The notes under the pieces are model-generated. The model worked only from the letters and a program-made list of their open reading frames with translations, was not told where the DNA came from and ran no database searches. DNA of 16,725 bases, taken from contig JANLIN010000075.1 of the NCBI GenBank assembly GCA_024654345.1, forward strand, positions 1-16,725. Reading direction: 5' to 3'. The position numbers and the translations under genes are program-made. Source of the stretch: Candidatus Komeilibacteria bacterium. Lineage in GTDB: Bacteria > Patescibacteriota > Patescibacteriia > UBA1558. Shown piece by piece: positions 6,557-13,832 of the stretch. Position 1 is the stretch's first letter, and the number at the start of each line of letters is the position of its first letter.

Positions 6557-7000
6557 TTATTCGATACTACCGCCGGCTAAATGAGCGATGTACGCCTTCT
6601 TGCCTTGATATTTAATAGTTTCCTGAGCGGTAAAGTTCCCCAAGGTACCCTTATAAGAATAGCGGTAACTCCACGACTTACGCTTGTACTTTTTGGGACC
6701 GCGCAATAGCATACCCGGCTCGCCCCGAGTCAACATTTCCCGTAAGAAAGAAAAAAGATCACCCCGATTGATATCATCATTTAATATTCTCCCATAGTAG
6801 TTCATCCCCCAAATAGGGCGTCCATTCTCACGCACCACCTCGGTACCAATGAAAAAAGCACCGCCATAGTAAGTATCTTCATAGGTAAAATTTTCCACCT
6901 CGTAGTTAAACCGATGAGCACCCTGGCTATCAACCGTGGGGCTAGCACCGGAAGCATATGTGGCTCTATGGGCTTGAGTAATAAAGTCTGTCAGTTTCAC
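6557..7000 (-). CDS. DUF5680-like protein of unknown function
   Basis: This is a 147-residue soluble protein. The pattern GTEVVRENGRPIWGMNYYG (51-69), the RGPKKY segment (100-105) and the closing IKYQGKKAYIAHLAGGSI (130-146) resemble the DUF5680 family as I remember it. That family has no known function. The reading frame starts at GTG (plus 6998-7000); no upstream ATG is available and no clear SD is seen, so it may depend on coupling to the HIT gene 17 bases upstream. It contains many aromatic and Gly residues and no signal peptide. Four bases separate its stop from the rmlA start. Confidence 0.6.
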   Translation of the reverse strand: MKLTDFITQAHRATYASGASPTVDSQGAHRFNYEVENFTYEDTYYGGAFFIGTEVVRENGRPIWGMNYYGRILNDDINRGDLFSFLREMLTRGEPGMLLRGPKKYKRKSWSYRYSYKGTLGNFTAQETIKYQGKKAYIAHLAGGSIE

Positions 7001-7017
7001 TGCGATGAGTTAAATAA

Positions 7018-7428
7018 TTAATTTTTGTCTTCCAGATGAGAAATAATTCTATCGCGCACTTCTTCCATTTTATCAGTCGGCAATTCACGTCGTTTACTTA
7101 AATCTATCGATCCTCCATGTCCATCCCCGGCCGTGCACGGTACTAGCCAGATGTGCGCGTGTGGTACCTCTTCACCAAAGATCAATGACACCACCCATTC
7201 AGTAGAAAATGCTCGCTGCTGGGCCCGAGCCACCTTGCGACAGGTTTCCATATATTGTCCTACCTCCGGATCATCCCACACCCACCGGTAATGTAGTTTA
7301 GGAATCACTAAAACATGACCCTCCGCTAGCGGTTTGATATCAAGAAAAGCCAAATAATCCCCGTTTTCATAGACTTTGTAGGCAGGCACTTCGCCGGCCA
7401 CTATTTTACAGAAGATACAGTCATCCAT
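7018..7428 (-). CDS. HIT-family nucleotide-binding protein with altered triad
   Basis: This 136-residue histidine-triad protein belongs to a superfamily of nucleotide hydrolases and transferases (Hint, Fhit, Ap4A hydrolase types). The N-terminal DCIFCKIV carries the common zinc Cys pair (Cys4, Cys7). Core features are AFLDIKPLAEGHVLVIPK (27-44) and VPHAHIWLVP (88-97). The triad H-x-H-x-H reads His90-x-His92-x-Trp94: the central nucleophile His92 is kept but the third His is Trp. It is the first gene of the minus-strand operon with the DUF5680-like protein and RmlA. The promoter is not obvious. The substrate is unknown; family members act on AMP-lysine, Ap4A or related nucleotides. Confidence 0.9.
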   Translation of the reverse strand: MDDCIFCKIVAGEVPAYKVYENGDYLAFLDIKPLAEGHVLVIPKLHYRWVWDDPEVGQYMETCRKVARAQQRAFSTEWVVSLIFGEEVPHAHIWLVPCTAGDGHGGSIDLSKRRELPTDKMEEVRDRIISHLEDKN

Positions 7429-7467
7429 GCATAAAGATTACCGTAAATAGACGTTTTTCGCTAGTGG

Positions 7468-7496
7468 TTGACATAATTTATACAAAGTGGTAATTT
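7468..7496 (+). promoter_or_regulatory. consensus promoter of the small membrane-protein operon
   Basis: TTGACA (7468-7473), a 17-base spacer, then TAATTT (7491-7496) preceded by TG-G. The predicted start of transcription near 7503 is only about nine bases before the first small ORF. Confidence 0.8.
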
Positions 7497-7511
7497 ATTC
7501 TGAAAAACAAA

Positions 7512-7616
7512 ATGAAAGGAAATAATTTCGCGCCGGCTTATCCGCTAATCAATGGTCTCATTGGTAACGGATTGATAGCCGGCATAGCAATTTACAAAAA
7601 CAAAAGGAAGAGGTGA
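7512..7616 (+). CDS. small ORF 1 of tricistron, 34-residue Gly/Ile-rich peptide
   Basis: This short frame runs from ATG 7512 to TGA 7614-7616. It translates as MKGNNFAPAYPLINGLIG, then NGLIAGIAIY and a basic tail KNKRKR. A hydrophobic stretch (about 12-28) followed by a positive C-terminus suggests a small single-pass membrane peptide. It lies directly behind a consensus promoter and four bases before the next small gene, whose SD (GAAGAGGTGA) overlaps its end. No known family is recognised. The evidence that it is translated is the operon layout, not similarity. Confidence 0.6.
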   Translation: MKGNNFAPAYPLINGLIGNGLIAGIAIYKNKRKR

Positions 7617-7620
7617 CGTT

Positions 7621-7722
7621 ATGAAGTACCGGAGAAAAAAAACAAAATACGACTGGCTTTTTTGGCTGTTCTTTCTGGCTAGCCCTTTTCTAACGCTACT
7701 GGTCCTCAGGTTAGTAACATGA
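7621..7722 (+). CDS. small ORF 2 of tricistron, 33-residue single-pass membrane peptide
   Basis: ATG 7621 to TGA 7720-7722. The N-terminus is strongly basic (MKYRRKKTKYDW), followed by one hydrophobic helix (about 13-32, LFWLFFLASPFLTLLVL) and a short tail RLVT. By the positive-inside rule the N-terminus would be cytoplasmic. A purine-rich SD, GAAGAGGTGA, precedes it. Its stop overlaps the start of the third gene as ATGA (7719-7722), a sign of translational coupling. No family is recognised. Confidence 0.65.
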   Translation: MKYRRKKTKYDWLFWLFFLASPFLTLLVLRLVT

Positions 7723-7958
7723 AGACGGCCACGATTTATTTGGGAATCTGGGAAGCAATTCTCCTAGCCATCGCTATTTTTGTGTGGCAAAAAGATGATC
7801 CGCAGTGGGAAATTACGCAATGGATAGCCACCATCGCCTTGATTGTACCCCTAATCTTTCTTTATATTTTCTGGCGGATGAGAAGAAAGATTAGAAAAAA
7901 GATCGAAGAAGAAAAAAGAGAATTCTCCGATCGCTTCTTTGAGCAAAGGAAAAATTAG
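7719..7958 (+). CDS. small ORF 3 of tricistron, 79-residue two-helix membrane protein
   Basis: The 79 residues contain two hydrophobic helices (about 4-23 and 33-53) joined by a short WQKDDPQWEITQ loop. A charged, helix-forming cytoplasmic tail follows (RRKIRKKIEEEKREFSD). The start overlaps the stop of the preceding 33-residue gene (ATGA). A terminator follows at 7963. I do not recognise the family; general architecture resembles small membrane-scaffold or holin-like proteins, but nothing specific supports either. Confidence 0.75.
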   Translation: MKTATIYLGIWEAILLAIAIFVWQKDDPQWEITQWIATIALIVPLIFLYIFWRMRRKIRKKIEEEKREFSDRFFEQRKN

Positions 7959-7962
7959 TTAT

Positions 7963-7992
7963 AAACCCGCTTCAATATAGGCGGGTTTTTTT
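7963..7992 (+). terminator. terminator of the small membrane-protein operon
   Basis: AAACCCGC (7963-7970) pairs with GCGGGTTT (7981-7988) across a 10-base loop, continuing into a run of T. It ends about 33 bases before the polA start. Confidence 0.85.
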
Positions 7993-8005
7993 ATTGCCTA
8001 TAAAA

Positions 8006-8014
8006 TGGTAGAAT
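8006..8014 (+). promoter_or_regulatory. extended -10 promoter of polA
   Basis: TG-G-TAGAAT ends ten bases before the polA ATG, predicting a leader of only a few bases. An overlapping TATAAAAT at 7999-8006 could be an alternative -10. No SD is visible before polA. Confidence 0.5.
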
Positions 8015-8024
8015 TAACCTACTT

Positions 8025-10763
8025 ATGGTAAAAAATAGGCAAAAATTAATAATAATCGACGGGCACGCCCTGATCCATCGGGCTTTTCACGCCCTGCCAC
8101 CCTTGACTACAAAGGATGGCCTTTTGGTCAATGCCGTCTATGGCTTCACTTCTATTCTGATGAAAATTATCAAGGAATTTGCGCCGGATTATATTGCCGC
8201 CACTTTTGATTTAGCTAAACCAACATTTCGCCACGAGGAGTTCAAAGAATACAAAGCACATCGCGTCAAAGCGCCGGATGAACTCTACGCTCAGATTGAT
8301 TACGTGATGGAAATACTGGAGGCGTTCAAAATCCCTGTCTTCACGGAACCGGGTTTTGAAGCCGATGATGTCATCGGTACTATTGTTACCAAAGTGAATA
8401 AATCGAACCCAGAGATTGAGTGTATAATCGTCACCGGCGACCTCGATACTCTGCAGCTGGTCAACGACAGTACCAAAATATTTACCATGAAAAAAGGGTT
8501 GAGTGACACTATTCTTTACGATACGGCGGCGGTAAAAGAGAGATATGGATTTGGACCGGATAAAGTCGTGGATTTTAAATCATTACGCGGCGACGCCTCT
8601 GACAATATCCCTGGGGTCAAAGGCATCGGCGAAAAAACCGCTTGCGAAATGATCAAAAATTTCGGATCGCTGGAAAAAATATACGAAAATCTGGAAAGCA
8701 CCGATCTGATCAACGATCGCTTTAAATCACTTTTACGCGAACATGAAAAATTGGCTCGACAGAGTTACCGTTTGGCGACCATCCGCACCGATGTGCCGTT
8801 GGCTTTTTCATTACCAACCACAGAAGCGAAAGGTTTTGACCTGCAAAAAGTCTACGAACTATTTCAAAAGTTTGAGTTCCGTAGTCTGCTTACCAAAATT
8901 CCACGAGAGTTCGCTCACGGTAAGGACAAAGAGATGGCCGAGGCTACAGAGAAGACCTACGCTGAGATTAAAACGGAAAATGGCGGTAGCTATCTTCTCA
9001 TAGATAGTGATGAAGATTTCGAAAAATTTTTACCGGAGTTTAGTGTCCAGTCCTACTTCGCTATCGATACTGAATCCACCGGGCTCGATCCGATTACAGC
9101 TGATATGCTAGGCATCAGCCTCTGCTGGGAGATGGGCCGTGCCTATTATATAAATACTTGTCGTCATCCGGAGTGGCTGGAAAGATTAAAATCCATTTTG
9201 GAAAACGACAAAGTCATGAAAATCGGCCACAATCTCAAATATGACTACCAGATGTTAAAAAACTCAGGCATTACTTTGCGGGGACTAAACTTTGACACCA
9301 TGTTAGCCGGCTACCTCCTCTTTCCCAGTTCGCGCAGTTTGAAGCTAGATGATTTAGTTTTCTCTGAACTTGGCTATCGTATGCAACCGATTGAAGATCT
9401 TATCGGCCCCAAGGGCAAAGATCAGCTCTGTCTAACTGATGTTGATCTCGAAAAAGTTCGCTTTTATGCGGCCGAAGACGCCGACTATACTTGGCAACTT
9501 TATTTGAAATTAAAAACTCAGATCGAAAAGGAAGAGATGGAAAAGTTGCTGGCCAATTTTGAGATTCCCCTGATCACTATCCTGGCGGAAATGGAATTGA
9601 CAGGAATTCTCATAGACACACCCCTGCTGAAAAAAATATCAGCTGATTTTGGCAAGAAAATTACCGACCTTGAAAAAGAGATTTATAAACTGAGCGGTCG
9701 CGAGTTCAATGTCGGCTCACCGAAACAACTGAAAGAGGTTCTCTTTGATGAGTTGGAGATTTCCACCAAAGGACTAAAAAAGACTAAAACTGGCATCTCC
9801 ACCGCCGCCGGCGAGCTGGAAAAAATGCGCGGGCTTCATCCGGTGATTGATCTCGTCAGTCAGTTTCGCGAGTACAGTAAACTGAAAAATACTTATTTGG
9901 ACGCCCTACCCTCTTTGGTCAAAAAGAAAACCGGTCGAGTTCATACCAGTTTCAACCAAGCGGTCACCGCCACCGGCCGTCTTTCGTCATCCGATCCAAA
10001 TCTACAAAATATTCCCATCCGAACAGAAATCGGACGACAAATTCGAGCCGCTTTTATCGCCCGCCCCGGGTATGAGCTGGTAGCCGCCGACTATTCCCAG
10101 ATTGAGCTGCGCGTCATCGCCTCTTTGTCAGGTGACAAGAAAATGATAGACGCTTTTCGTAACGGTGATGATATTCATACCGCCACGGCGGCCGCCATAC
10201 ACAATATAAGTAAGGAGGCTGTTACTTTTGAACAACGCCGACAAGCGAAAGAGGTCAATTTCGGAATCATTTACGGTCTTGGCTCTACCGGTCTAGCGCA
10301 GAGAACGGGCATCAGCCGTACCGAAGCCAAACAATTTATTGAAAACTATTTGACGGTTTATAATAGCGTCAATGACTACCTGGAACAGACGCGAATTCTG
10401 GCGCGCAACAAAGGCTACGCCGAAACTCTTTTTGGACGTCGACGCTATCTGCCGGAGATAAATTCGGGTGTACCTTTTATCAGAGCCGCCGCCGAACGCA
10501 TGGCTATCAACATGCCCGTCCAGGGAACAGCCGCCGATCTTATGAAGCTGGCTATGATCGAGGTCTGGCGCAATCTTTCGTCTATCAGTGAAATGAGTCG
10601 CCTGCTCCTGCAGGTACACGATGAACTAGTCCTCGAAGTACCACTGGCCGACGTTACCAAGGTGAAAGACTACTTGCGCCAAACCATGGAATCAATCCAT
10701 AAACTAGCCGTTCCAATTAAAGTGGATATAAACTCCGGTCTGAACTGGGGTATATTAAAGTAG
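8025..10763 (+). CDS. polA: DNA polymerase I
   Basis: This full-length 912-residue enzyme has three domains and fills gaps in repair and Okazaki-fragment processing. Residues 1-295 are the 5' nuclease (IDGHALIHRA, EADDVIG at 112-118, TGDLDTLQL at 137-145, RGDASDNIPG at 188-197, GIGEKTA). Residues 320-500 are the 3'-5' proofreading domain. It retains its catalytic set: Asp348 and Glu350 (AIDTES), Asp407 (NLKYD), Tyr481 and Asp485 (YAAED). Residues 510-912 are the polymerase: TGRLSSSDPNLQNIP (650-664), motif A Asp689 (DYSQIE), motif B Arg738 to Tyr750 with Lys742 and Phe746, and motif C His865-Asp866-Glu867. Phe at 746 predicts normal discrimination against dideoxynucleotides. It has its own promoter and a weak terminator downstream. 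Confidence 0.98.
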   Translation: MVKNRQKLIIIDGHALIHRAFHALPPLTTKDGLLVNAVYGFTSILMKIIKEFAPDYIAATFDLAKPTFRHEEFKEYKAHRVKAPDELYAQIDYVMEILEAFKIPVFTEPGFEADDVIGTIVTKVNKSNPEIECIIVTGDLDTLQLVNDSTKIFTMKKGLSDTILYDTAAVKERYGFGPDKVVDFKSLRGDASDNIPGVKGIGEKTACEMIKNFGSLEKIYENLESTDLINDRFKSLLREHEKLARQSYRLATIRTDVPLAFSLPTTEAKGFDLQKVYELFQKFEFRSLLTKIPREFAHGKDKEMAEATEKTYAEIKTENGGSYLLIDSDEDFEKFLPEFSVQSYFAIDTESTGLDPITADMLGISLCWEMGRAYYINTCRHPEWLERLKSILENDKVMKIGHNLKYDYQMLKNSGITLRGLNFDTMLAGYLLFPSSRSLKLDDLVFSELGYRMQPIEDLIGPKGKDQLCLTDVDLEKVRFYAAEDADYTWQLYLKLKTQIEKEEMEKLLANFEIPLITILAEMELTGILIDTPLLKKISADFGKKITDLEKEIYKLSGREFNVGSPKQLKEVLFDELEISTKGLKKTKTGISTAAGELEKMRGLHPVIDLVSQFREYSKLKNTYLDALPSLVKKKTGRVHTSFNQAVTATGRLSSSDPNLQNIPIRTEIGRQIRAAFIARPGYELVAADYSQIELRVIASLSGDKKMIDAFRNGDDIHTATAAAIHNISKEAVTFEQRRQAKEVNFGIIYGLGSTGLAQRTGISRTEAKQFIENYLTVYNSVNDYLEQTRILARNKGYAETLFGRRRYLPEINSGVPFIRAAAERMAINMPVQGTAADLMKLAMIEVWRNLSSISEMSRLLLQVHDELVLEVPLADVTKVKDYLRQTMESIHKLAVPIKVDINSGLNWGILK

Positions 10764-10793
10764 CGATTATAATATCAATTATTCTTGCCTCGA

Positions 10794-10817
10794 CGCCACT
10801 AAGGTAGCGGTTTTTTT
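10794..10817 (+). terminator. probable terminator of polA
   Basis: GCCACTA (10795-10801 region) pairs imperfectly with TAGCGGT, one mismatch and one wobble, and is followed by TTTTTTT. The stem is weak but the T-run is good. Confidence 0.5.
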
Positions 10818-10915
10818 AATTTGGATATAACCAAGTACTAATCATCAGTTAATCCTTTTTACCTACTATACAAGTGGCGCCGAGATTACAGCTTAAAAAA
10901 TTTAAAGAATACTAT

Positions 10916-11146
10916 ATGGACATTCTATTATTTCTCCTGATTGGCTTACTGGCCGGTTGGATCGCTAGCCTGATAGTCAAAGGACGCGGCTTCGGCCTAA
11001 TCGGCGACATGGTCGTCGGTGTAGTGGGAGCCCTACTGGGGGGTCTATTATTCGGCAGTAGCAGTAACTTTCTCCTAGCTTTGTTATCCGCAATCGCCGG
11101 CGCCGTAATCTTACTACTGCTTATCAAATTGATAAAAAGGGCGTAA
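10916..11146 (+). CDS. GlsB/YeaQ/YmgE-family (transglycosylase-associated) small membrane protein
   Basis: This 76-residue protein has three hydrophobic segments rich in Gly (MDILLFLLIGLLAGWIASLIV, then DMVVGVVGALLGGLLFG, then a C-terminal helix with basic end). This is the usual GlsB/YeaQ/YmgE pattern, including the GRGFGLIGDMVVGVVGA block. Family members are linked to envelope or osmotic stress; the molecular role is unsettled. I chose ATG 10916. The frame is open upstream to a GTG at 10874, but family proteins begin at this MDI(L) helix and the extra 14 residues are charged and unlike the family. Four bases separate it from the C39-like gene, so it starts a three-gene envelope operon. Confidence 0.85.
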   Translation: MDILLFLLIGLLAGWIASLIVKGRGFGLIGDMVVGVVGALLGGLLFGSSSNFLLALLSAIAGAVILLLLIKLIKRA

Positions 11147-11150
11147 TTGT

Positions 11151-11855
11151 ATGGTAACGACCGATTCCACTAAATGGACTAAATGGTATGTCATCGGCGG
11201 AATTGCCGTCATAGCGGTCGTTACCTGGCTGGCCGCCGCCGCCAAAGATAATCCCGATACAAAAGAATTAGCAGTCCCTTTTACTTCACAAGCACCAGCC
11301 GGTGATTGGAGCGAACCTTGGGCAAATGCCTGTGAAGAGACCTCAATTATCATGATCCAACATTTCTTCCAAGGCAGAGATGACCTGAACACGGCCACCG
11401 CCAAAACTGAAATTCTGAAAGTGTTTAAGGAAAAGGAGGAGACAGCGGGCAGAAGTCTTGATGAATCCATGGAGACCGTAGCAGAAATTGTGAACTCATC
11501 CAATTTTGGTTGGAGAGCGGAGATCGTTTCCAATCCCACTCTGGAAGAGATGAGGGATCATATTGAGAGTGAGAAACCCATTTTGGCGCCGGTATATGCT
11601 CCCGAGCTAAACAACCCTCTTTATACGGCAGGAGGACCGGATTACCATGTTATTGTAATTTCCGGCTACGATGACACTGAGGGGGTATTTATCGTCCAAG
11701 ATCCGGGAACACAAAGTGGGGCCAATCTTAAGTTCTCCTACGACACCATCATGGAGGCAATCCACGATTTCAACCCCGATAACTATAGTGCCGGTGAAAA
11801 GAAAGTGATTTTTGCTCATGAAAAATTATTCAAACCCAATAGTACTAATAATTAA
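11151..11855 (+). CDS. membrane-anchored C39-like cysteine peptidase
   Basis: This 234-residue protein has one N-terminal transmembrane helix (12-30) and an outward-facing papain-fold domain of the Peptidase_C39_2 type. Visible active-site elements are Gln47 (oxyanion, VPFTSQAP), Cys61 (NACEETS), His166 (DYHVIVISGYDD) and Asp184 (VQDPGT). The order Q-C-H-D and the VPFTSQAPAGDW opening are typical of C39-like enzymes frequent in Patescibacteria. Those attached to ABC exporters trim double-glycine leaders, but no transporter is adjacent, so this stand-alone form more likely acts on envelope or external peptides. It sits between the GlsB-like protein (4-base gap) and a coiled-coil lipoprotein (9-base gap). 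Confidence 0.85.
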   Translation: MVTTDSTKWTKWYVIGGIAVIAVVTWLAAAAKDNPDTKELAVPFTSQAPAGDWSEPWANACEETSIIMIQHFFQGRDDLNTATAKTEILKVFKEKEETAGRSLDESMETVAEIVNSSNFGWRAEIVSNPTLEEMRDHIESEKPILAPVYAPELNNPLYTAGGPDYHVIVISGYDDTEGVFIVQDPGTQSGANLKFSYDTIMEAIHDFNPDNYSAGEKKVIFAHEKLFKPNSTNN

Positions 11856-11864
11856 CAGAAAAAT

Positions 11865-12329
11865 ATGAGTACAAAACGAATATATTTGCTGGTGGCAGGA
11901 GTCATGGCGGTACTTCTCATGGGAGTAGGCTGCAGCTCTGACAACAATAACGACAATGTGGGCGCCAGCGGTGATTTCAAAAATCGCACCACGATCGAAG
12001 CCAATCTCCAGTCACGGATAGACAATTTAGAAAACCAAATTGGTCAGCTAAGCACCCAAATTGACGCGTTGGCGGAAGATGTTCGCGCGGACCTTCAAGA
12101 AAAGAGGGATGATCTACGGGAGGAACTATCTGATTTGAGAGCCCGATGGGATGACCTTAAAAACGCAACGGCTTCCACCTGGGACATTATTCGGACCGAC
12201 CTTGAAGATGATATCGAGGAGCTTGCCGAAGAGTACAATAAGATCAAGCAGGATACCGATAAGGCGTCCACTCCCGACTCTAGCGTCGAAACAGATGACA
12301 CAGATGAAGACGAGGATACTAGTACCTAA
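11865..12329 (+). CDS. coiled-coil lipoprotein
   Basis: This 154-residue exported lipoprotein has a signal sequence (MSTKRIYLLVAGVMAVLL) ending in the lipobox MGVGC, so Cys23 should be lipidated. An Asn/Asp-rich linker (24-40) follows. Residues 43-132 show a long heptad pattern (NLENQIGQLSTQIDALAEDV, then alternating acidic and basic residues), predicting an extended coiled coil. The tail (135-154) is extremely acidic (DDTDEDEDTST). It resembles generic envelope spacer lipoproteins, with no specific family recognised. It is the last gene of the GlsB/C39 operon. No terminator is obvious before the holA promoter, so read-through into holA is possible. Confidence 0.8.
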   Translation: MSTKRIYLLVAGVMAVLLMGVGCSSDNNNDNVGASGDFKNRTTIEANLQSRIDNLENQIGQLSTQIDALAEDVRADLQEKRDDLREELSDLRARWDDLKNATASTWDIIRTDLEDDIEELAEEYNKIKQDTDKASTPDSSVETDDTDEDEDTST

Positions 12330-12366
12330 AACACCATCTCCATACCCCTAGCGCTTTGCTTAAATT

Positions 12367-12407
12367 CATGCTAAATTTTGAGTACTAACAACTCACGATT
12401 TAGCATG
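12367..12407. repeat. long inverted repeat spanning the holA promoter and start codon
   Basis: The left arm CATGCTAAATTTTGAGT (12367-12383) is complementary to ACTCACGATTTAGCATG (12391-12407) at 15 of 17 positions, including a perfect outer 10 bp, with a 7-base loop. The left arm holds the extended -10 box and the right arm ends in the holA ATG. Confidence 0.8.
12369..12377 (+). promoter_or_regulatory. probable extended -10 promoter of holA
   Basis: TG-C-TAAATT is followed by a predicted start near 12384 and a leader of about 20 bases. No good -35 is visible. The box lies inside the left arm of the inverted repeat. Confidence 0.5.
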
Positions 12408-13370
12408 ATTTTTTTTCTCTACGGCGATGATGATTTTCGGTCAGCGGAAAAAATGCGCCAGATTAGGGATAAATTCCGCGAGCAAGTGGATAAATCCGGC
12501 TTTAATATAGTCACCCTCGACGGTGAAAATTTGACACTTGAGCAATTCAATGAGGCTACCGGACAAATGGGCTTCTTATCCACCAAACGCCTGATCGTAA
12601 TCAAGAATATCTTTACTAATAAAAAATTGGCGGATCTTAAAGAACTTGTCATAGCGTATTTGAATCGCCAAAAAGACACCGCGGAGGAAAATTTTATCCT
12701 ATTTTGGCAAAGCGGGTCACCGGATAAGCGCACGGGATTATTCAAAAAACTTTCCGGTTATAAATACGCTCAAGAATTTCCGGCTTTAACGGGTTCACAA
12801 CTGCCCGCTTGGATCATAAAAACCGTCAAAGACAGAGGTGGAGATATTACCGCGGCGGCGGCCGAGAGTCTTAGTGCCAACATTGGCACCGATCTATGGC
12901 AATTGAGTAATGAAATAAATAAGCTGTTGGCCAATAAAAAAGACAGCACCATCACTCCCACTGATGTCAGAGAATTGACGGTCGAAAATATAGACGATAA
13001 TATTTTTGCCTTGACAGACGCCTTGGCCGCGCGCGATACCAAAAAAGCACTTCCTCTGCTGGAGCGCCAGTTGCAACAAGGCATGAATGAGCAATATCTC
13101 TTGACTATGATCGCTCGCCAGTTTCGTATTTTGCTGCAGCTGAAATCTTTGGCTGATCAAAATATCTCGCCCGCGCAAATGGCCAAAGCTGCTGGCCTGC
13201 ATCCCTTCGTGGTAAAAAAAACTATGCCCTTAATAGGCAGATACTCTCTGTCCCAATTAAAAAAGATATTCCAGAGTCTGCATGAGCTGGATGTGAATAT
13301 GAAATCCCTGGCACTAGAACCAAAAATTTTGCTTGATCTATTCATCGTCAAAAATACAACGACGCTTTAA
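12405..13370 (+). CDS. holA: DNA polymerase III delta subunit
   Basis: This 321-residue clamp-loader subunit opens the beta clamp and completes the gamma/tau complex. The start MIFFLYGDDDFRSAEKM is the characteristic N-terminus of the family (mononucleotide-binding-like but without a working P-loop). It is followed by FLSTKRLIVIKNI, which lies in domain I. The C-terminal half has the alpha-helical collar (ENIDDNIFALTDALAARDTKKA at about 193-214, with the family signature NIFALTDAL, and MNEQYLLTMIARQFRILLQ). I chose ATG 12405. An in-frame TTG at 12378 would add nine residues but lies directly after the -10 box. Convergent rpsT follows across a shared terminator. Confidence 0.92.
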   Translation: MIFFLYGDDDFRSAEKMRQIRDKFREQVDKSGFNIVTLDGENLTLEQFNEATGQMGFLSTKRLIVIKNIFTNKKLADLKELVIAYLNRQKDTAEENFILFWQSGSPDKRTGLFKKLSGYKYAQEFPALTGSQLPAWIIKTVKDRGGDITAAAAESLSANIGTDLWQLSNEINKLLANKKDSTITPTDVRELTVENIDDNIFALTDALAARDTKKALPLLERQLQQGMNEQYLLTMIARQFRILLQLKSLADQNISPAQMAKAAGLHPFVVKKTMPLIGRYSLSQLKKIFQSLHELDVNMKSLALEPKILLDLFIVKNTTTL

Positions 13371-13380
13371 CACAACAACA

Positions 13381-13419
13381 AAAAAACTGACACGACATAG
13401 AGACTCGAGTCAGTTTTTT
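13381..13419. terminator. bidirectional terminator between holA and rpsT
   Basis: AAAAAACTGAC (13381-13391) and GTCAGTTTTTT (13409-13419) are perfectly complementary. The A-run and T-run on the two sides give a U-tail on both strands. An internal GACTCGAGTC palindrome may compete as a smaller stem. Confidence 0.85.
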
Positions 13420-13437
13420 CATATGAAATGGTAGGTA

Positions 13438-13710
13438 TTACTCCTTTACCTTCCCCTTCTTCACCTGTTGTGCCAATCTTGATTTCTTGCGACTGGCGGT
13501 ATTGAGCTTCATCTGTCCATGCTTCACGGCTTTGTCGACCGCTTTTTGAAATTTGATCGACAAGTCGTTCAGCTTGTCAAACTCCTTGGCGACCAGTGAC
13601 TTTTCGACCTGTTTGGCGATAGCTTTGATCTCACGGCTTACCCGCAGATTTTGCAGAGTACGCTTCTTGCTCTGGCGAATATCCTTGATGGCGGCTTTCT
13701 TTACCGGCAT
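13438..13710 (-). CDS. rpsT: 30S ribosomal protein bS20
   Basis: This highly basic 90-residue protein matches bS20, which binds 16S rRNA early in small-subunit assembly. The Lys/Arg-rich N-terminus (KKAAIKDIRQSKKRTLQN) and the central helix (FQKAVDKAVKHGQMKLNTASRKKSRL) carry the family pattern, including the conserved K-G/H-x-x-x-x-N-x-A-x-R-x-K-S-R-L block near 65-80. Length is typical (about 85-90). It is monocistronic on the minus strand, convergent with holA and driven by the promoter at 13760-13788. No SD is seen. Confidence 0.95.
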   Translation of the reverse strand: MPVKKAAIKDIRQSKKRTLQNLRVSREIKAIAKQVEKSLVAKEFDKLNDLSIKFQKAVDKAVKHGQMKLNTASRKKSRLAQQVKKGKVKE

Positions 13711-13759
13711 TTGTCTATAAAAATAATAATTAATTAAGGCTTTATTTTAGCCGACCACT

Positions 13760-13788
13760 ACTGTATCATATAAGCAGAAAATAAGCAA
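13760..13788 (-). promoter_or_regulatory. promoter of rpsT
   Basis: Reading the minus strand: TTGCTT (13788-13783), a 17-base spacer, then TACAGT (13765-13760) with an upstream TG-A extension. The predicted leader is about 45 bases long and contains a small GGCT/AGCC hairpin. Confidence 0.7.
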
Positions 13789-13832
13789 CCACCGAGACTC
13801 ACAAGGATAATCATTAATACTTATATCCATTT

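Noticed and set aside
10293..10660. Two minus-strand frames of 108 and 71 codons inside polA
   Set aside because: They lie within highly conserved polymerase motifs on the other strand and show no recognisable protein pattern.
10874..10915. GTG start extending the GlsB-like protein
   Set aside because: The added residues are charged and unlike the family, which begins at the first hydrophobic helix at 10916.
11114..11539. 141-codon minus-strand frame
   Set aside because: It is the antisense shadow of the C39-like gene, with Ser/Leu-rich low-complexity content and no expression signals.
12378..12404. Upstream TTG start for holA adding nine residues
   Set aside because: The TTG directly abuts the predicted -10 box and the family begins with M-I-F-F-L-Y-G at 12405.
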